From Pseudomonas sp. 8O (GTDB lineage: Bacteria > Pseudomonadota > Gammaproteobacteria > Pseudomonadales > Pseudomonadaceae): a stretch of DNA of 64,000 nt. Where the stretch lies: positions 1,446,868 through 1,510,867 of the forward strand of contig NZ_LR733265.1 of NCBI RefSeq assembly GCF_902506495.1, written 5' to 3'. Below are positions 26,757-34,895 of this stretch, in pieces. The notes beneath the pieces are model-generated. The model worked only from the letters and a program-made list of their open reading frames with translations. It did no database searches and had not been told where the DNA came from. The translations under genes and the position numbers were made by a program. How positions within the stretch are numbered: position 1 is the stretch's first letter; every line of letters starts with the position of its first letter.

Positions 26757-28655
26757 CTACAGCACGAACTTGGACACTTCGCTACCGATCTGCCGGCCTA
26801 GCGCCTGCAGGTTGGAGGCAGCTGCCGAGGCAGCATGGCTGCTCTGCGACATCTGATCGCCCATGGCGCGGATGTTCTCGGTGTTGCGGTTGACCTCCAC
26901 GGTGACACAGGCCTGCTCTTCCGCCGCCGAGGCGATCTGCGCGGCCATGTCGTTGATCCGCCCGACCGCATCGGTGATCTGCTGCAACAGGTCACTGGCC
27001 GCCTGGGCATCAGTCACACTCTGCGATGCCTTGGCAGCGGCGTTGTCCATCACCCCGACTGCCTGGCGGGTGGCGTCCTGCAGCACCTGGATCATCGCCT
27101 CGATCTCGCGGGTGGACTCATGGGTGCGCTTGGACAGCACGCGCACCTCGTCGGCCACCACCGAAAAACCACGACCGTGCTCGCCGGCACGCGCCGCCTC
27201 GATGGCCGCGTTTAGGGCCAGCAGGTTGGTCTGGTCAGCAATGCTGGCGATGGTGGAGAGAATCGAGCTGATCTCGTTGGAGTGGCGGTGCAATTCATCG
27301 ATGATGCGCCCGGCCCCTTCGACTTCTTCAGCCAGCAGCGCGATGGACTGCTGGCTGCGCTCCACCTGGCGACGCCCTTCCACACTCAGGCTGACCGAAT
27401 CCACGGCCTGACCGGAGGCGGTCTCGGCATTGTGCGAAATTTCCTGTGTGGCGGAAGCCATCTGCGTCACCGCAGTGGCCACCAGGTGCAGCTCGGACTG
27501 GTGCTGCTGCACGTGCTGGTTCTGCGCTTGAGCATCCTGCGCCACCTGTCCGGACTCACTACTCAGCGCCACGGCGACCTCGCGCAGACGGGAAATGATG
27601 CCGTGCAGTTGCTCGATGAAGCGGTTGAAGCTGCTCGATAGCTGGCCAATCTCGTCATTGGAGTTGACCGGCAGGCGCTGGGTCAGGTCACCATTGCCTT
27701 CGGCGATGGCGTTGAGGTTGTGACGGATCTGCTCGAGATCACGGAACAGCACACGGCCCAGCAGAGCCAGCACCAGAATGGCGACGGCCAGCATGCCGAT
27801 ACCGATGATCAACTGCACAGCGAGCTGCTTACGCACCGGCGCGAGTACTTTTGCCTCATCCATGACCATCACGAACGTCCACCGGGTATTGGGGATCTCG
27901 ACGGCGTACAGCAGGCTATCGGTGCCCGCCACCTCAGCCTCAGTGAGACGACGCTGCTGCACCAGGGCCTTGAGCTGCTCGCCACCCAGCGTTGGCGAAA
28001 AGTCGGAAGCCGACTTGGTGCGCCACTCCTTGTCGGGGTGCGCGATCATCTGCCCGCTCTGGTCGATCAACAGCGCGTAGCCGTCACCGGGGATACTCAG
28101 TTGGCCGATCGTCTCGGTCAGCGTATCGAGCGTCAGGTTGGCGCCGACCACGCCAATCAGCGTGCCGTTGCGGCGTGCCGGGTAGGCGATGGTCACCACG
28201 TAGGCACCATCGGTGAGCGAAACGTAAGGGTCGCTGATGAACACATCGTTGTTCTTCTCAGCGCCCTGATACCAGCCGCGCTGGCGCGGATCGTAGTTCT
28301 GCAGGATCACCGTCGGGTCATTCTGCAGCATCTGTCCATCGACGGTGCCGATGTAGGTGATATTGAAGGCGAAGGTCGCCCAGGTCTGCTGCAGCAGGAT
28401 GTGCGGGGCGATCTGCGGCTGCTGCACCAGGCTGCCCGCAGTGGTCTTCACGGCGTTGATGCGGTCGTGCATCCAGTTGCCCAGGTTGACCGATATCGAC
28501 TGAGCGAAGCCGTCGATATCCCGCCGCAGAGTGTCATTGACGGTCCGATCCAGGGACGAAACGCTCTGCCAGATCAGCACCATGCTGACCAGCGATAACA
28601 GCGCCGCCGCCGTCAGAGTGATTTTCAGGCGCAGCGGCCAATCCTTGATATTCAT
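26757..28655 (-). CDS. Methyl-accepting chemotaxis protein with dCache sensor
   Basis: 632 residues from ATG at 28655 (MNIKDWPLRLKITL); the frame upstream is not family-like. Topology: first membrane helix at about 10-30, periplasmic double-Cache sensor (about 40-275), second helix near 280-300, HAMP (RVLFRDLEQIRHNLNAIAEG) and a cytoplasmic signalling domain with the conserved tip DQTNLLALNAAIEAARAGE. The sensor has the amino-acid-receptor-like YDPRQRGWY and DPYVSLTDGAYVVT, but reads GANLTL where related amino-acid receptors usually have Asp, so the ligand may differ. Stands alone on the minus strand. Confidence 0.93.
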   Translation of the reverse strand: MNIKDWPLRLKITLTAAALLSLVSMVLIWQSVSSLDRTVNDTLRRDIDGFAQSISVNLGNWMHDRINAVKTTAGSLVQQPQIAPHILLQQTWATFAFNITYIGTVDGQMLQNDPTVILQNYDPRQRGWYQGAEKNNDVFISDPYVSLTDGAYVVTIAYPARRNGTLIGVVGANLTLDTLTETIGQLSIPGDGYALLIDQSGQMIAHPDKEWRTKSASDFSPTLGGEQLKALVQQRRLTEAEVAGTDSLLYAVEIPNTRWTFVMVMDEAKVLAPVRKQLAVQLIIGIGMLAVAILVLALLGRVLFRDLEQIRHNLNAIAEGNGDLTQRLPVNSNDEIGQLSSSFNRFIEQLHGIISRLREVAVALSSESGQVAQDAQAQNQHVQQHQSELHLVATAVTQMASATQEISHNAETASGQAVDSVSLSVEGRRQVERSQQSIALLAEEVEGAGRIIDELHRHSNEISSILSTIASIADQTNLLALNAAIEAARAGEHGRGFSVVADEVRVLSKRTHESTREIEAMIQVLQDATRQAVGVMDNAAAKASQSVTDAQAASDLLQQITDAVGRINDMAAQIASAAEEQACVTVEVNRNTENIRAMGDQMSQSSHAASAAASNLQALGRQIGSEVSKFVL

Positions 28656-29122
28656 GCACAGGACTCCATCGATGCCAGGCTCGAGCAGACACCTGTCGTT
28701 GAAAGCCAGATCCATGACAAAGCGACGCAGCGCAGGAGCACGAGCCTCTGGCGGGCGTTCAGCGCAGAGCGTTATCAGCGGGATCTGGAAGCGGTTATGG
28801 GTTGCCCGGGAACCTGGGTAGCCTTGACGGGCACACGCAGGTAATAAGCGACCGTATGACGGAGAACGTGAAGCCGAGAATGTGCAAAACCGCTGAAAAG
28901 CACTGAAATAGAGCGGCCCCATACTTCCAGCGAGGGATCTGCTGAGCACCTCGCTCAAGGCTGCAGCCAGCTCAGCACGCGCTCAGCCAGTTGTTCGGGC
29001 GTGCGCCGAGCGGGCAGCTCAAGTGGCGGGCCATCCAGGCTTCGTGAGAATGGACGAGACGCGCGACCAGCGCATCGACCAGCCGGAGCTGACGATGCGC
29101 TGGTCGCGCCAGCGAGGACGGT
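28656..29122. other. Gene-free gap with a perfect inverted repeat and a possible gene remnant
   Basis: A 17+17 bp perfect inverted repeat (29061-29077 and 29093-29109, GCGCGACCAGCGCATCG) with a 15-bp loop lies just past the DUF1329 stop and may act as a terminator, though without a T-run. On the minus strand 28955-29056 reads as a plausible C-terminal fragment (TPEQLAERVLSWLQP, then stop) with no start or upstream body. Nothing else was recognised. Confidence 0.35.
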
Positions 29123-30466
29123 TCAGTTACCTTCGCGACGCAACGCCTGCGGGGTGAAGTCGCGCGGGCTCAGCCGGGCGTTGAAGTCGTACATCTTCTC
29201 GTTGTTATCCAGACCGTCTGCGAAGTAGCGGCCGCCCTTGAGGTCGTAGATGGTCTCCAAGGTCGAGCCGAACATCGGCACGTCGTAGTAGCTGATCGGG
29301 TGGGCTTCCTGCAGGCCGATCAGGTTACCGTCGCGGTCATACAGGTCGACCGCAAGAATCTGCCAACTGTCCTCGTCCAGATAGAAGCGGCGCTTGCCGT
29401 AGGGATGGCTGAAGCCGGTACGCAGACCCGCCTCGACCACCCAGACGCGGTGCAGCTCGTAACGCAACAGCTCGGGGTTGATGTGCTTGGCCTGCAGGAT
29501 ATCGGCGTAGGGAATGCCGCGCTGGTGCACGGCATAGCTGTTGTAGGGCACCAGCATCTCGCGCTTGCCCAACAACTGCCACTCGTAGCGATCCGGCGCG
29601 CCATTGTAGGAATCCACCTGGTCGGCGGTGGCCATGCCATTGGTGTCGGGCTGCAGGGTGTCGTAGGCAAGCATCGGCAGACGGCGCACACGGCGCTCGC
29701 CACGGTTGAAACGCCAGGCCTTGCGAATCGCCAGCACCTGATCGAGGGTCTCCTGCACCACCAGCGCCGAGCCAGCCAGCTTGGCCGGGGCCACGACCTT
29801 GTACTTGTAGTGGAACAGGGTGTTGTCCAGGTCCTGCGGGGCCACGCCGTCACGGCCGTAGACGAAGTAGATGTCGCGCTCGAGCTTGAGCAGGTTGTAA
29901 CTACCGTTGCTGAGCACCGCCGCCTGATTGGTGGCCATGCTGATCTGGTCGCCGCGATAACGCATGACGTGGTTCCAGATCGCCTCCTGGCCGTTTGCAG
30001 GGAGTGGGAACGGCACACCGGACGCAGCCCCCTGAACGCCATTGCCACCGGCAATCAGCTCGGCATTGAGGGCGTTGAAGCGAGTGGCGTCGTAGATGCG
30101 TTGTGGCGCGGCCGCACTGCGCCGGGTCGGGAATACGCGCAGGTAGAAGCTGGGATTCTGCTGCAGCAGGGTCTTGAGGCCGACCGGCAGCTGTTGTTCG
30201 TACTGCGCCAGGTTCTGGCTGTCGACCCGGTACAGCAGTTTGTCGTCAGCATAGGGATCAGGGTGATGCATGCCCGGCTGGTAATTGGCCGGTGGCGTGG
30301 CCAGGCCGCCCGTCCAGGCAGGGATGGTGCCACTGGCATTACCGGCACGCTCGCCGCCAAGCGGCGTCAATTCCTGACCCAGGCGCGCGGCCTGGCTGGC
30401 ATCGACCTTGGCCTGGGCCTGAAACGCCAGGGCAGTCAGCAGAAGAAGGGAAACCGATCTCAACAC
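29123..30466 (-). CDS. DUF1329 outer-membrane-associated protein
   Basis: 447 residues from a GTG at 30466 preceded by GAGGAGAGC. Signal peptide MLRSVSLLLLTALAFQAQA. The DUF1329 body is seen from LGQELTPLGGERAGNASGTIPAWTGG onward, a signature near the family N-terminus, and ends with EKMYDFNARLSPRDFTPQ. DUF1329 proteins often accompany lipid, sterol or hydrophobic-substrate export genes (with DUF1302 proteins and RND pumps), but here there is no such partner. Periplasmic or outer-membrane location inferred. Confidence 0.85.
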   Translation of the reverse strand: MLRSVSLLLLTALAFQAQAKVDASQAARLGQELTPLGGERAGNASGTIPAWTGGLATPPANYQPGMHHPDPYADDKLLYRVDSQNLAQYEQQLPVGLKTLLQQNPSFYLRVFPTRRSAAAPQRIYDATRFNALNAELIAGGNGVQGAASGVPFPLPANGQEAIWNHVMRYRGDQISMATNQAAVLSNGSYNLLKLERDIYFVYGRDGVAPQDLDNTLFHYKYKVVAPAKLAGSALVVQETLDQVLAIRKAWRFNRGERRVRRLPMLAYDTLQPDTNGMATADQVDSYNGAPDRYEWQLLGKREMLVPYNSYAVHQRGIPYADILQAKHINPELLRYELHRVWVVEAGLRTGFSHPYGKRRFYLDEDSWQILAVDLYDRDGNLIGLQEAHPISYYDVPMFGSTLETIYDLKGGRYFADGLDNNEKMYDFNARLSPRDFTPQALRREGN

Positions 30467-30547
30467 AATGCTCTCCTCGCGGCGCCTAGAAGCGGGGCCG
30501 CTATTGTCCGCGCCCCTTGTAGGTGCGCTTGTCTTTGTTGTGTTCTG

Positions 30548-30777
30548 AGAGCCTGCTCACGATCTCGCGAGCTAGAGCGATACAACACCGATGGCGGCCC
30601 CGCAAAAACAAGCGAGGAACGATCGGAGTCGCGCTCGACTTTACGATTGGTAAATGAGCATGACTCGCTTCGCTCGCCCCTTCGGGACCGCACCAGAGGC
30701 GCGTTAGCCGCAAGCGGCTTTCCAAGCTTGTTTTTAACGCAGTAGCGCCGACGCGCAGCAGATCGTGAGCAGGTTCT
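30548..30777. repeat. Structured dispersed repeat, copy A
   Basis: Arms AGAGCCTGCTCACGATCT (30548-30565) and AGATCGTGAGCAGGTTCT (30760-30777) pair fully, with one G-U wobble. Central hairpin TTTAC-GATTG-GTAAA (30640-30654), GCCGC-AA-GCGGC hairpin near 30707-30718, and the block TTTTTAACGCAGTAGCGCCG. About 80 per cent like copy B at 55275-55502 by eye. It fills most of the 30467-30864 gap; nothing else is seen there. Confidence 0.75.
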
Positions 30778-30864
30778 GAGGTGAGGCGCCATCCTGGCCG
30801 TCGGGTTATCCCGATCTAATTGTGCATCCTGCCGGTTCTAATCGAATGCTTGTCGCTGGGTGGA

Positions 30865-31581
30865 TTATTCCTGACGCTGGAACTTCAGATCCCACACGCC
30901 ATGGCCGAGACGCTCGCCACGACGTTCGAACTTGGTCACCGGGCGCTCCTCGGGGCGCGGCACGTAGGTGCCATCGGCCGCCAGATTGCGATAGCCCGGC
31001 GCCGCATTCATCACCTCGAGCATGTGCTCGGCGTAGTTTTCCCAGTCGGTAGCGATGTGCAGTACGCCACCGACCTTCAGCTTGCTGCGCACCAGCTCGG
31101 CGAAAGCCGGCTGGACGATACGGCGCTTGTGGTGCCGCGATTTGTGCCAGGGGTCGGGGAAGAACAGCAGCACGCGATCGAGGCTGGCATCGGCGACGCA
31201 GTCACGCAGTACTTCCAGCGCATCGCAGCTGTAAACGCGAATGTTGCTCAGATTCTGCACCATCGCGCCGCTCAGCAACGCTCCGACGCCGGGTTTGTGT
31301 ACCTCGACGCCAATGAAATCCTGCTCGGGTGCGGCAGCGGCCATCTCCAGAGTGGAGTGGCCCATACCGAAGCCGATCTCGAAGGTGCGCGGCGCACTAC
31401 GGCCGAATACCTGATCGAAATCGCGCAGGCCATCTTCCAGCTCCAGGCCGAACAGCGGCCAGCCCTTGTCGATGCCGCGCTGCTGGCCTTCGGTCATGCG
31501 CCCGGCGCGCATCACGAAGCTCTTGATGGTACGGCGCTGGCGACCGTCTTCGGTCAGTTCGGGCTGTTGGGTATCGGTCAT
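30865..31581 (-). CDS. trmB: tRNA (guanine-N7-)-methyltransferase TrmB
   Basis: 238 residues. Methylates G46 in the variable loop of tRNAs with SAM. Seen: IKSFVMRAGRMTEGQ at the N-terminus, SAM motif FEIGFGMGHSTLEMA, DRVLLFFPDPWHKSRHHKRR (the family catalytic signature), TDWENYAEHM and the C-terminal TKFERRGERLGHGVWDL. Complete. Flanked on both sides by members of the structured repeat family. Confidence 0.95.
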   Translation of the reverse strand: MTDTQQPELTEDGRQRRTIKSFVMRAGRMTEGQQRGIDKGWPLFGLELEDGLRDFDQVFGRSAPRTFEIGFGMGHSTLEMAAAAPEQDFIGVEVHKPGVGALLSGAMVQNLSNIRVYSCDALEVLRDCVADASLDRVLLFFPDPWHKSRHHKRRIVQPAFAELVRSKLKVGGVLHIATDWENYAEHMLEVMNAAPGYRNLAADGTYVPRPEERPVTKFERRGERLGHGVWDLKFQRQE

Positions 31582-31595
31582 GCTGGGCTCTTGTC

Positions 31596-31668
31596 GAGTG
31601 TTTTACGACTCTGCGGGCTGAAGCCCTGCCTTCAACGCAGCAGGGCCGACGCGCAGCAAATCGTCATC
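31596..31668. repeat. Structured dispersed repeat, short copy E
   Basis: Carries TTTTACGA and AAATCGT arm remnants, hairpin GGGCT-GA-AGCCC, and the distal block CAACGCAGCAGGGCCGACGC shared with copies A and B. The 5' two thirds are missing. It abuts the thiG stop. Confidence 0.5.
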
Positions 31669-31669
31669 C

Positions 31670-32464
31670 TTAGTTGATCAGGCCAGTCAGCGGCGACGAT
31701 GCACTGGCATAAAGTTTCTTCGGCATGCGGCCGGCCAGGTAGGCCAGGCGGCCCGCCTCGACGGCATGCTGCATGGCGCGCGCCATGAGCACCGGATTCT
31801 GCGCTTCGGCAATGGCGCTGTTCATCAGCACCGCCTCGCAGCCCAGCTCCATGGCGATGGTGGCGTCGGAGGCAGTACCCACACCGGCATCGACCAGCAC
31901 CGGCACTTTCGATTCCTCAAGAATGATGCGCAGGTTGTACGGGTTGCAGATGCCCAAGCCCGAGCCGATCAGGCCGGCCAGCGGCATCACCGCGATGCAG
32001 CCAATCTCGGCCAGTTGACGCGCGATGATCGGATCGTCGCTGGTGTACACCATGACGTCGAAGCCGTCCTTGACCAGCACTTCGGCGGCCTTGATGGTTT
32101 CGATGACGTTGGGAAACAAGGTTTTCTGGTCGGCCAGCACTTCCAGCTTGACCAGGTTGTGGCCATCGAGCAGCTCGCGAGCCAGGCGGCAGGTGCGTAC
32201 GGCCTCGACGGCGTCATAGCAGCCGGCGGTATTGGGCAGGATGGTGTACTGGTCCGGGCTGATCACGTCGAGCAGGTTCGGCTCACCGGGGTTCTGGCCG
32301 ATATTGGTGCGGCGCACCGCGACGGTGACGATCTCGGCGCCGGAGGCGGCGATGGCGTCACGGGTCTCGTCCATATCCTTGTACTTGCCGGTACCGACCA
32401 GCAGGCGCGACTGGAACGTACGACCGGCCAGGGTGAAGGGCTTGTCGCTGCGAACTTGGCTCAT
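31670..32464 (-). CDS. thiG: Thiazole synthase ThiG
   Basis: 264 residues, TIM-barrel enzyme that forms the thiazole phosphate of thiamine from deoxyxylulose phosphate, dehydroglycine and ThiS-thiocarboxylate. Schiff-base lysine in NLVKLEVLADQKTLFPN, phosphate-binding loops around GLIGSGLGICN and DAGVGTASDA, and the start DKPFTLAGRTFQSRLLVGTG. Downstream of thiS by 18 bp in a two-gene unit. ThiI at 4.6 kb could supply sulfur. Confidence 0.96.
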   Translation of the reverse strand: MSQVRSDKPFTLAGRTFQSRLLVGTGKYKDMDETRDAIAASGAEIVTVAVRRTNIGQNPGEPNLLDVISPDQYTILPNTAGCYDAVEAVRTCRLARELLDGHNLVKLEVLADQKTLFPNVIETIKAAEVLVKDGFDVMVYTSDDPIIARQLAEIGCIAVMPLAGLIGSGLGICNPYNLRIILEESKVPVLVDAGVGTASDATIAMELGCEAVLMNSAIAEAQNPVLMARAMQHAVEAGRLAYLAGRMPKKLYASASSPLTGLIN

Positions 32465-32482
32465 GGAATACTCCTCGTGAGG

Positions 32483-32683
32483 TCAACCGCCGCCGATGGC
32501 GTGCACCACTTCCACCTGATCGCCCTCGGCGAGCTGGGTGCTGTCGTGCTGGCTGCGTGGAACGATGTCCTGATTGAGTTCGACCGCCACACGGCGCCCG
32601 GTCAGATCGAGGCGAACCAACAGGTCGGCGACGCTCTGGTTTTCCGGCAGTTCGAAGGGTTCACCATTCAACTGGATACGCAT
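32483..32683 (-). CDS. thiS: Sulfur carrier protein ThiS
   Basis: 66 residues, ubiquitin-like fold, ending in HAIGGG. The terminal Gly-Gly is the site adenylated and thiocarboxylated to carry sulfur to ThiG; the sequence shows three glycines at the very end. Core stretch MRIQLNGEPFELPENQSVADLL. Directly upstream of thiG. Confidence 0.93.
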   Translation of the reverse strand: MRIQLNGEPFELPENQSVADLLVRLDLTGRRVAVELNQDIVPRSQHDSTQLAEGDQVEVVHAIGGG

Positions 32684-32785
32684 GACGACTCGGTCACAAC
32701 TGGAAAGAGGGCCGGCATTCTAGCCCGTTAACTGGCCACTACCAAGGTTAAAAGGCGCCATTCGTCCTCATTTCTGACGCCAGGG

Positions 32786-33157
32786 TCAGGTCAGCTTCCA
32801 GGCGCTCAGCCCCAGGCACAGCCAGCCAACGAGGAAGGCGACGCCGCCGAAAGGCGTGATCATGCCCAGCTTGCCGATCCCGCTGAGGGTCAGCAGATAG
32901 AGGCTGCCGGAGAACAGCACGATACCCAGCGCGAAGGCGCCACCCGCCAGGTTCACCAGCCGGCCGGGCGCATGCATCGCCAGCAGGCCGACGCCGAACA
33001 GGGCCAGCGCGTGGATCAGTTGGTAATGCGTACCGGTCTGGAACACTGCCAGATACTCCGGGGTCAGCCTGTGCTTCAGACCATGGGCCGCGAACGCGCC
33101 CAGAGCGACACCGGTGAAGCCGGTGAATGCGGACAACAGTAGCCAGAGACGCGCCAT
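32786..33157 (-). CDS. DUF423 membrane protein
   Basis: 123 residues, four hydrophobic helices and the family signature LGAFAAHGLKHRLTPEYLAVFQTGTHYQLIH split over the first loop. Small inner-membrane protein of unknown function, conserved next to thiSG in Pseudomonas as I recall. No signal peptide other than the first helix. About 100 bp upstream of thiS on the same strand, possibly the same transcript. Confidence 0.88.
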   Translation of the reverse strand: MARLWLLLSAFTGFTGVALGAFAAHGLKHRLTPEYLAVFQTGTHYQLIHALALFGVGLLAMHAPGRLVNLAGGAFALGIVLFSGSLYLLTLSGIGKLGMITPFGGVAFLVGWLCLGLSAWKLT

Positions 33158-33391
33158 GGAAACTCCTGATGAGATCGACCTGAACGCAGTTTAACCATTG
33201 AGCCTTAAGACGAAATGATCGTTATTGTCACACCGGTACTCAATCCTGTGGTTTCACGGGAACTGACTCGGCACTTTTTGTTGCCCGCCATCCTTGGCGG
33301 CAACCCTTCGGGCCGTCGCAAAGCGACGTCGAAAATTGCTCCCGCCGATTTTTTGTTTTAATAGCGCCTCACCTGATCATTGCGAGACCTC

Positions 33392-34120
33392 ATGCTCCGA
33401 GCCCTGACCCGCCGCCTGCTGAAACTGCTGCTCTGGCTGATCCTGGCCAGCGTGCTGCTGGTGCTTGCCCTGCGCTGGGTACCGCCGCCCGGTACGGCGC
33501 TGATGATCGAGCGCAAGATCGAATCCTGGGGCAGCGAACAGCCCATTGAACTGAAGCGCCAGTGGCGTCCCTGGAAAGAACTACCGGATCACCTGAAGAT
33601 GGCGGTGATCGCCGCTGAAGACCAGAAATTCGCCGAGCATTGGGGTTTCGATGTCGGCGCGATCCAGGCAGCTCTGGCACACAACCAGAGCGGCGGCTCA
33701 CTCAGGGGCGCCAGCACCCTCAGCCAGCAGGTGGCGAAGAACCTGTTTCTCTGGTCCGGTCGTAGCTGGCTGCGCAAGGGCCTGGAAGCCTGGTTCACCG
33801 CGCTGATCGAACTGCTCTGGCCGAAGGAGCGCATCCTCGAGGTCTATCTCAACAGCGTCGAGTGGGGCGATGGAATCTTCGGCGCCGAGGCCGCCGCACA
33901 ACATCATTTTGGCGTCGGCGCGCCCTATCTGAATCGCCAGCAGGCCAGCCAGTTGGCAGCGGTGCTACCCAATCCGCTGCGCTGGAGCGCCGGCCGACCC
34001 GACGCCTACGTCAATCGCCGCGCCGCCTGGATTCGTCAGCAGATGTCGCAGCTCGGTGGCAGTCATTACCTCAATCAGCTCAAGCCGCAGCGCCCCGATT
34101 GGTGGCCGCGCTGGCTGTAG
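33392..34120 (+). CDS. mtgA: Monofunctional biosynthetic peptidoglycan transglycosylase MtgA
   Basis: 242 residues from ATG at 33392; a TTG at 33380 is an alternative. Inner-membrane glycosyltransferase (family GT51) that polymerises lipid II. Single N-terminal membrane helix (LLKLLLWLILASVLLVLAL), catalytic Glu in AAEDQKFAEHWGFD, second conserved stretch GASTLSQQVAKNLFLW, then ERILEVYLNSVEWG and AAAQHHFG. No transpeptidase domain, which defines the monofunctional form. Divergent from the DUF423 gene; ends at a large REP cruciform. Confidence 0.95.
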   Translation: MLRALTRRLLKLLLWLILASVLLVLALRWVPPPGTALMIERKIESWGSEQPIELKRQWRPWKELPDHLKMAVIAAEDQKFAEHWGFDVGAIQAALAHNQSGGSLRGASTLSQQVAKNLFLWSGRSWLRKGLEAWFTALIELLWPKERILEVYLNSVEWGDGIFGAEAAAQHHFGVGAPYLNRQQASQLAAVLPNPLRWSAGRPDAYVNRRAAWIRQQMSQLGGSHYLNQLKPQRPDWWPRWL

Positions 34121-34142
34121 AAACCGCCGGATGGCGCTGCTC

Positions 34143-34203
34143 GGTGCGCGCGGCGCACCCTACGGTCGGAACGCCGGACGGCGTAGGGTGCGCCGTGCGC
34201 ACC
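34143..34203. repeat. Inverted pair of GTAGGGTGCGC repeats (cruciform/terminator-like)
   Basis: Two copies in opposite orientation (34143-34163 and 34183-34203) pair over about 20 bp around a 19-bp loop. Placed between convergent mtgA and the following minus-strand gene, so it may end transcription from both sides. Confidence 0.7.
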
Positions 34204-34222
34204 AGGGATCTCAATCGGCGCG

Positions 34223-34834
34223 CTAGCGGTGAGGCGCGAACGCGCCTTTGGGCAACGCATGCAGCAACGCGACGTCCTCGCCACGCAAGTGTACGGTGAG
34301 CCCCCATTGCGGATAGACCCAGGCCTGGCCATCAGCCAGTTCCAGGGTCAGCCGTGGTTGCCCGAGACTGGCGGCCAGGCGCTCGCTGGCCAGCGCTTGC
34401 GGGGCACTCAGATTGAGGCTGGCAATGGAAAAACCAGCCATCTGGTCGATCAGTGACTGACCAAGGGCCAGCTCGGCATCACCGGCCTGGAGGCCCTGCG
34501 CCGCCATCAGGCTGTCGCGCTGCTCCAGGCTCAACCTCAGCTCCGCCTCGAGCAACCAGCCGCCCTCTTCCCCCTCGAGCGACGCACGATAGAAAAGCCG
34601 TGCACCGTCCAGGCGCGGTTCCAGCCACAGCTCTCCCGGAGCCACTGCCTGCACATCACTTAGCGTCAGTTCGTCTTCGGCCAACGGCTGCAACAATACA
34701 TCACGCCACTGCTGCAGATTGGCTAGCGGATGCACCTCACCGCTGCGCATCAGCCAGGCACCCCAGGCGAAAAACAGCACGGCCACGACCACGAATACCA
34801 GCCAGTGCTGTGCTTTCAGAGGGACTTTGTTCAC
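34223..34834 (-). CDS. Hypothetical single-pass membrane protein downstream of rpoH
   Basis: 203 residues from a GTG at 34834 (VNKVPLKAQHWLVF) with GGAG 8 nt upstream. The longer frame runs back through the rpoH terminator and is not believable. One N-terminal membrane helix (HWLVFVVVAVLFFAWGAWL) then a soluble, probably periplasmic domain with many Leu and Glu. No known motif. A homologue lies at the same place between rpoH and mtgA in P. aeruginosa as I recall. Function unknown. Confidence 0.7.
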   Translation of the reverse strand: MNKVPLKAQHWLVFVVVAVLFFAWGAWLMRSGEVHPLANLQQWRDVLLQPLAEDELTLSDVQAVAPGELWLEPRLDGARLFYRASLEGEEGGWLLEAELRLSLEQRDSLMAAQGLQAGDAELALGQSLIDQMAGFSIASLNLSAPQALASERLAASLGQPRLTLELADGQAWVYPQWGLTVHLRGEDVALLHALPKGAFAPHR

Positions 34835-34852
34835 GGCAATTGCTCCAGACAG

Positions 34853-34880
34853 AAAAAAGCCGCACCTGAGTGCGGCTTTT
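34853..34880 (-). terminator. Rho-independent terminator of rpoH
   Basis: AAAAGCCGCAC-TCAG-GTGCGGCTTTTTT on the minus strand, 16 bp past the rpoH stop. It falls in the leader of the next gene, so readthrough may decide that gene's expression. Confidence 0.85.
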
Positions 34881-34895
34881 GGGGTAACGACAGAC

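Noticed and set aside
30539..30792. ORFs on both strands inside structured repeats A and B with similar peptides (ending SLFLTQ)
   Set aside because: Similarity comes from the repeat DNA itself; no ribosome sites, and the base changes preserve stems, not codons.
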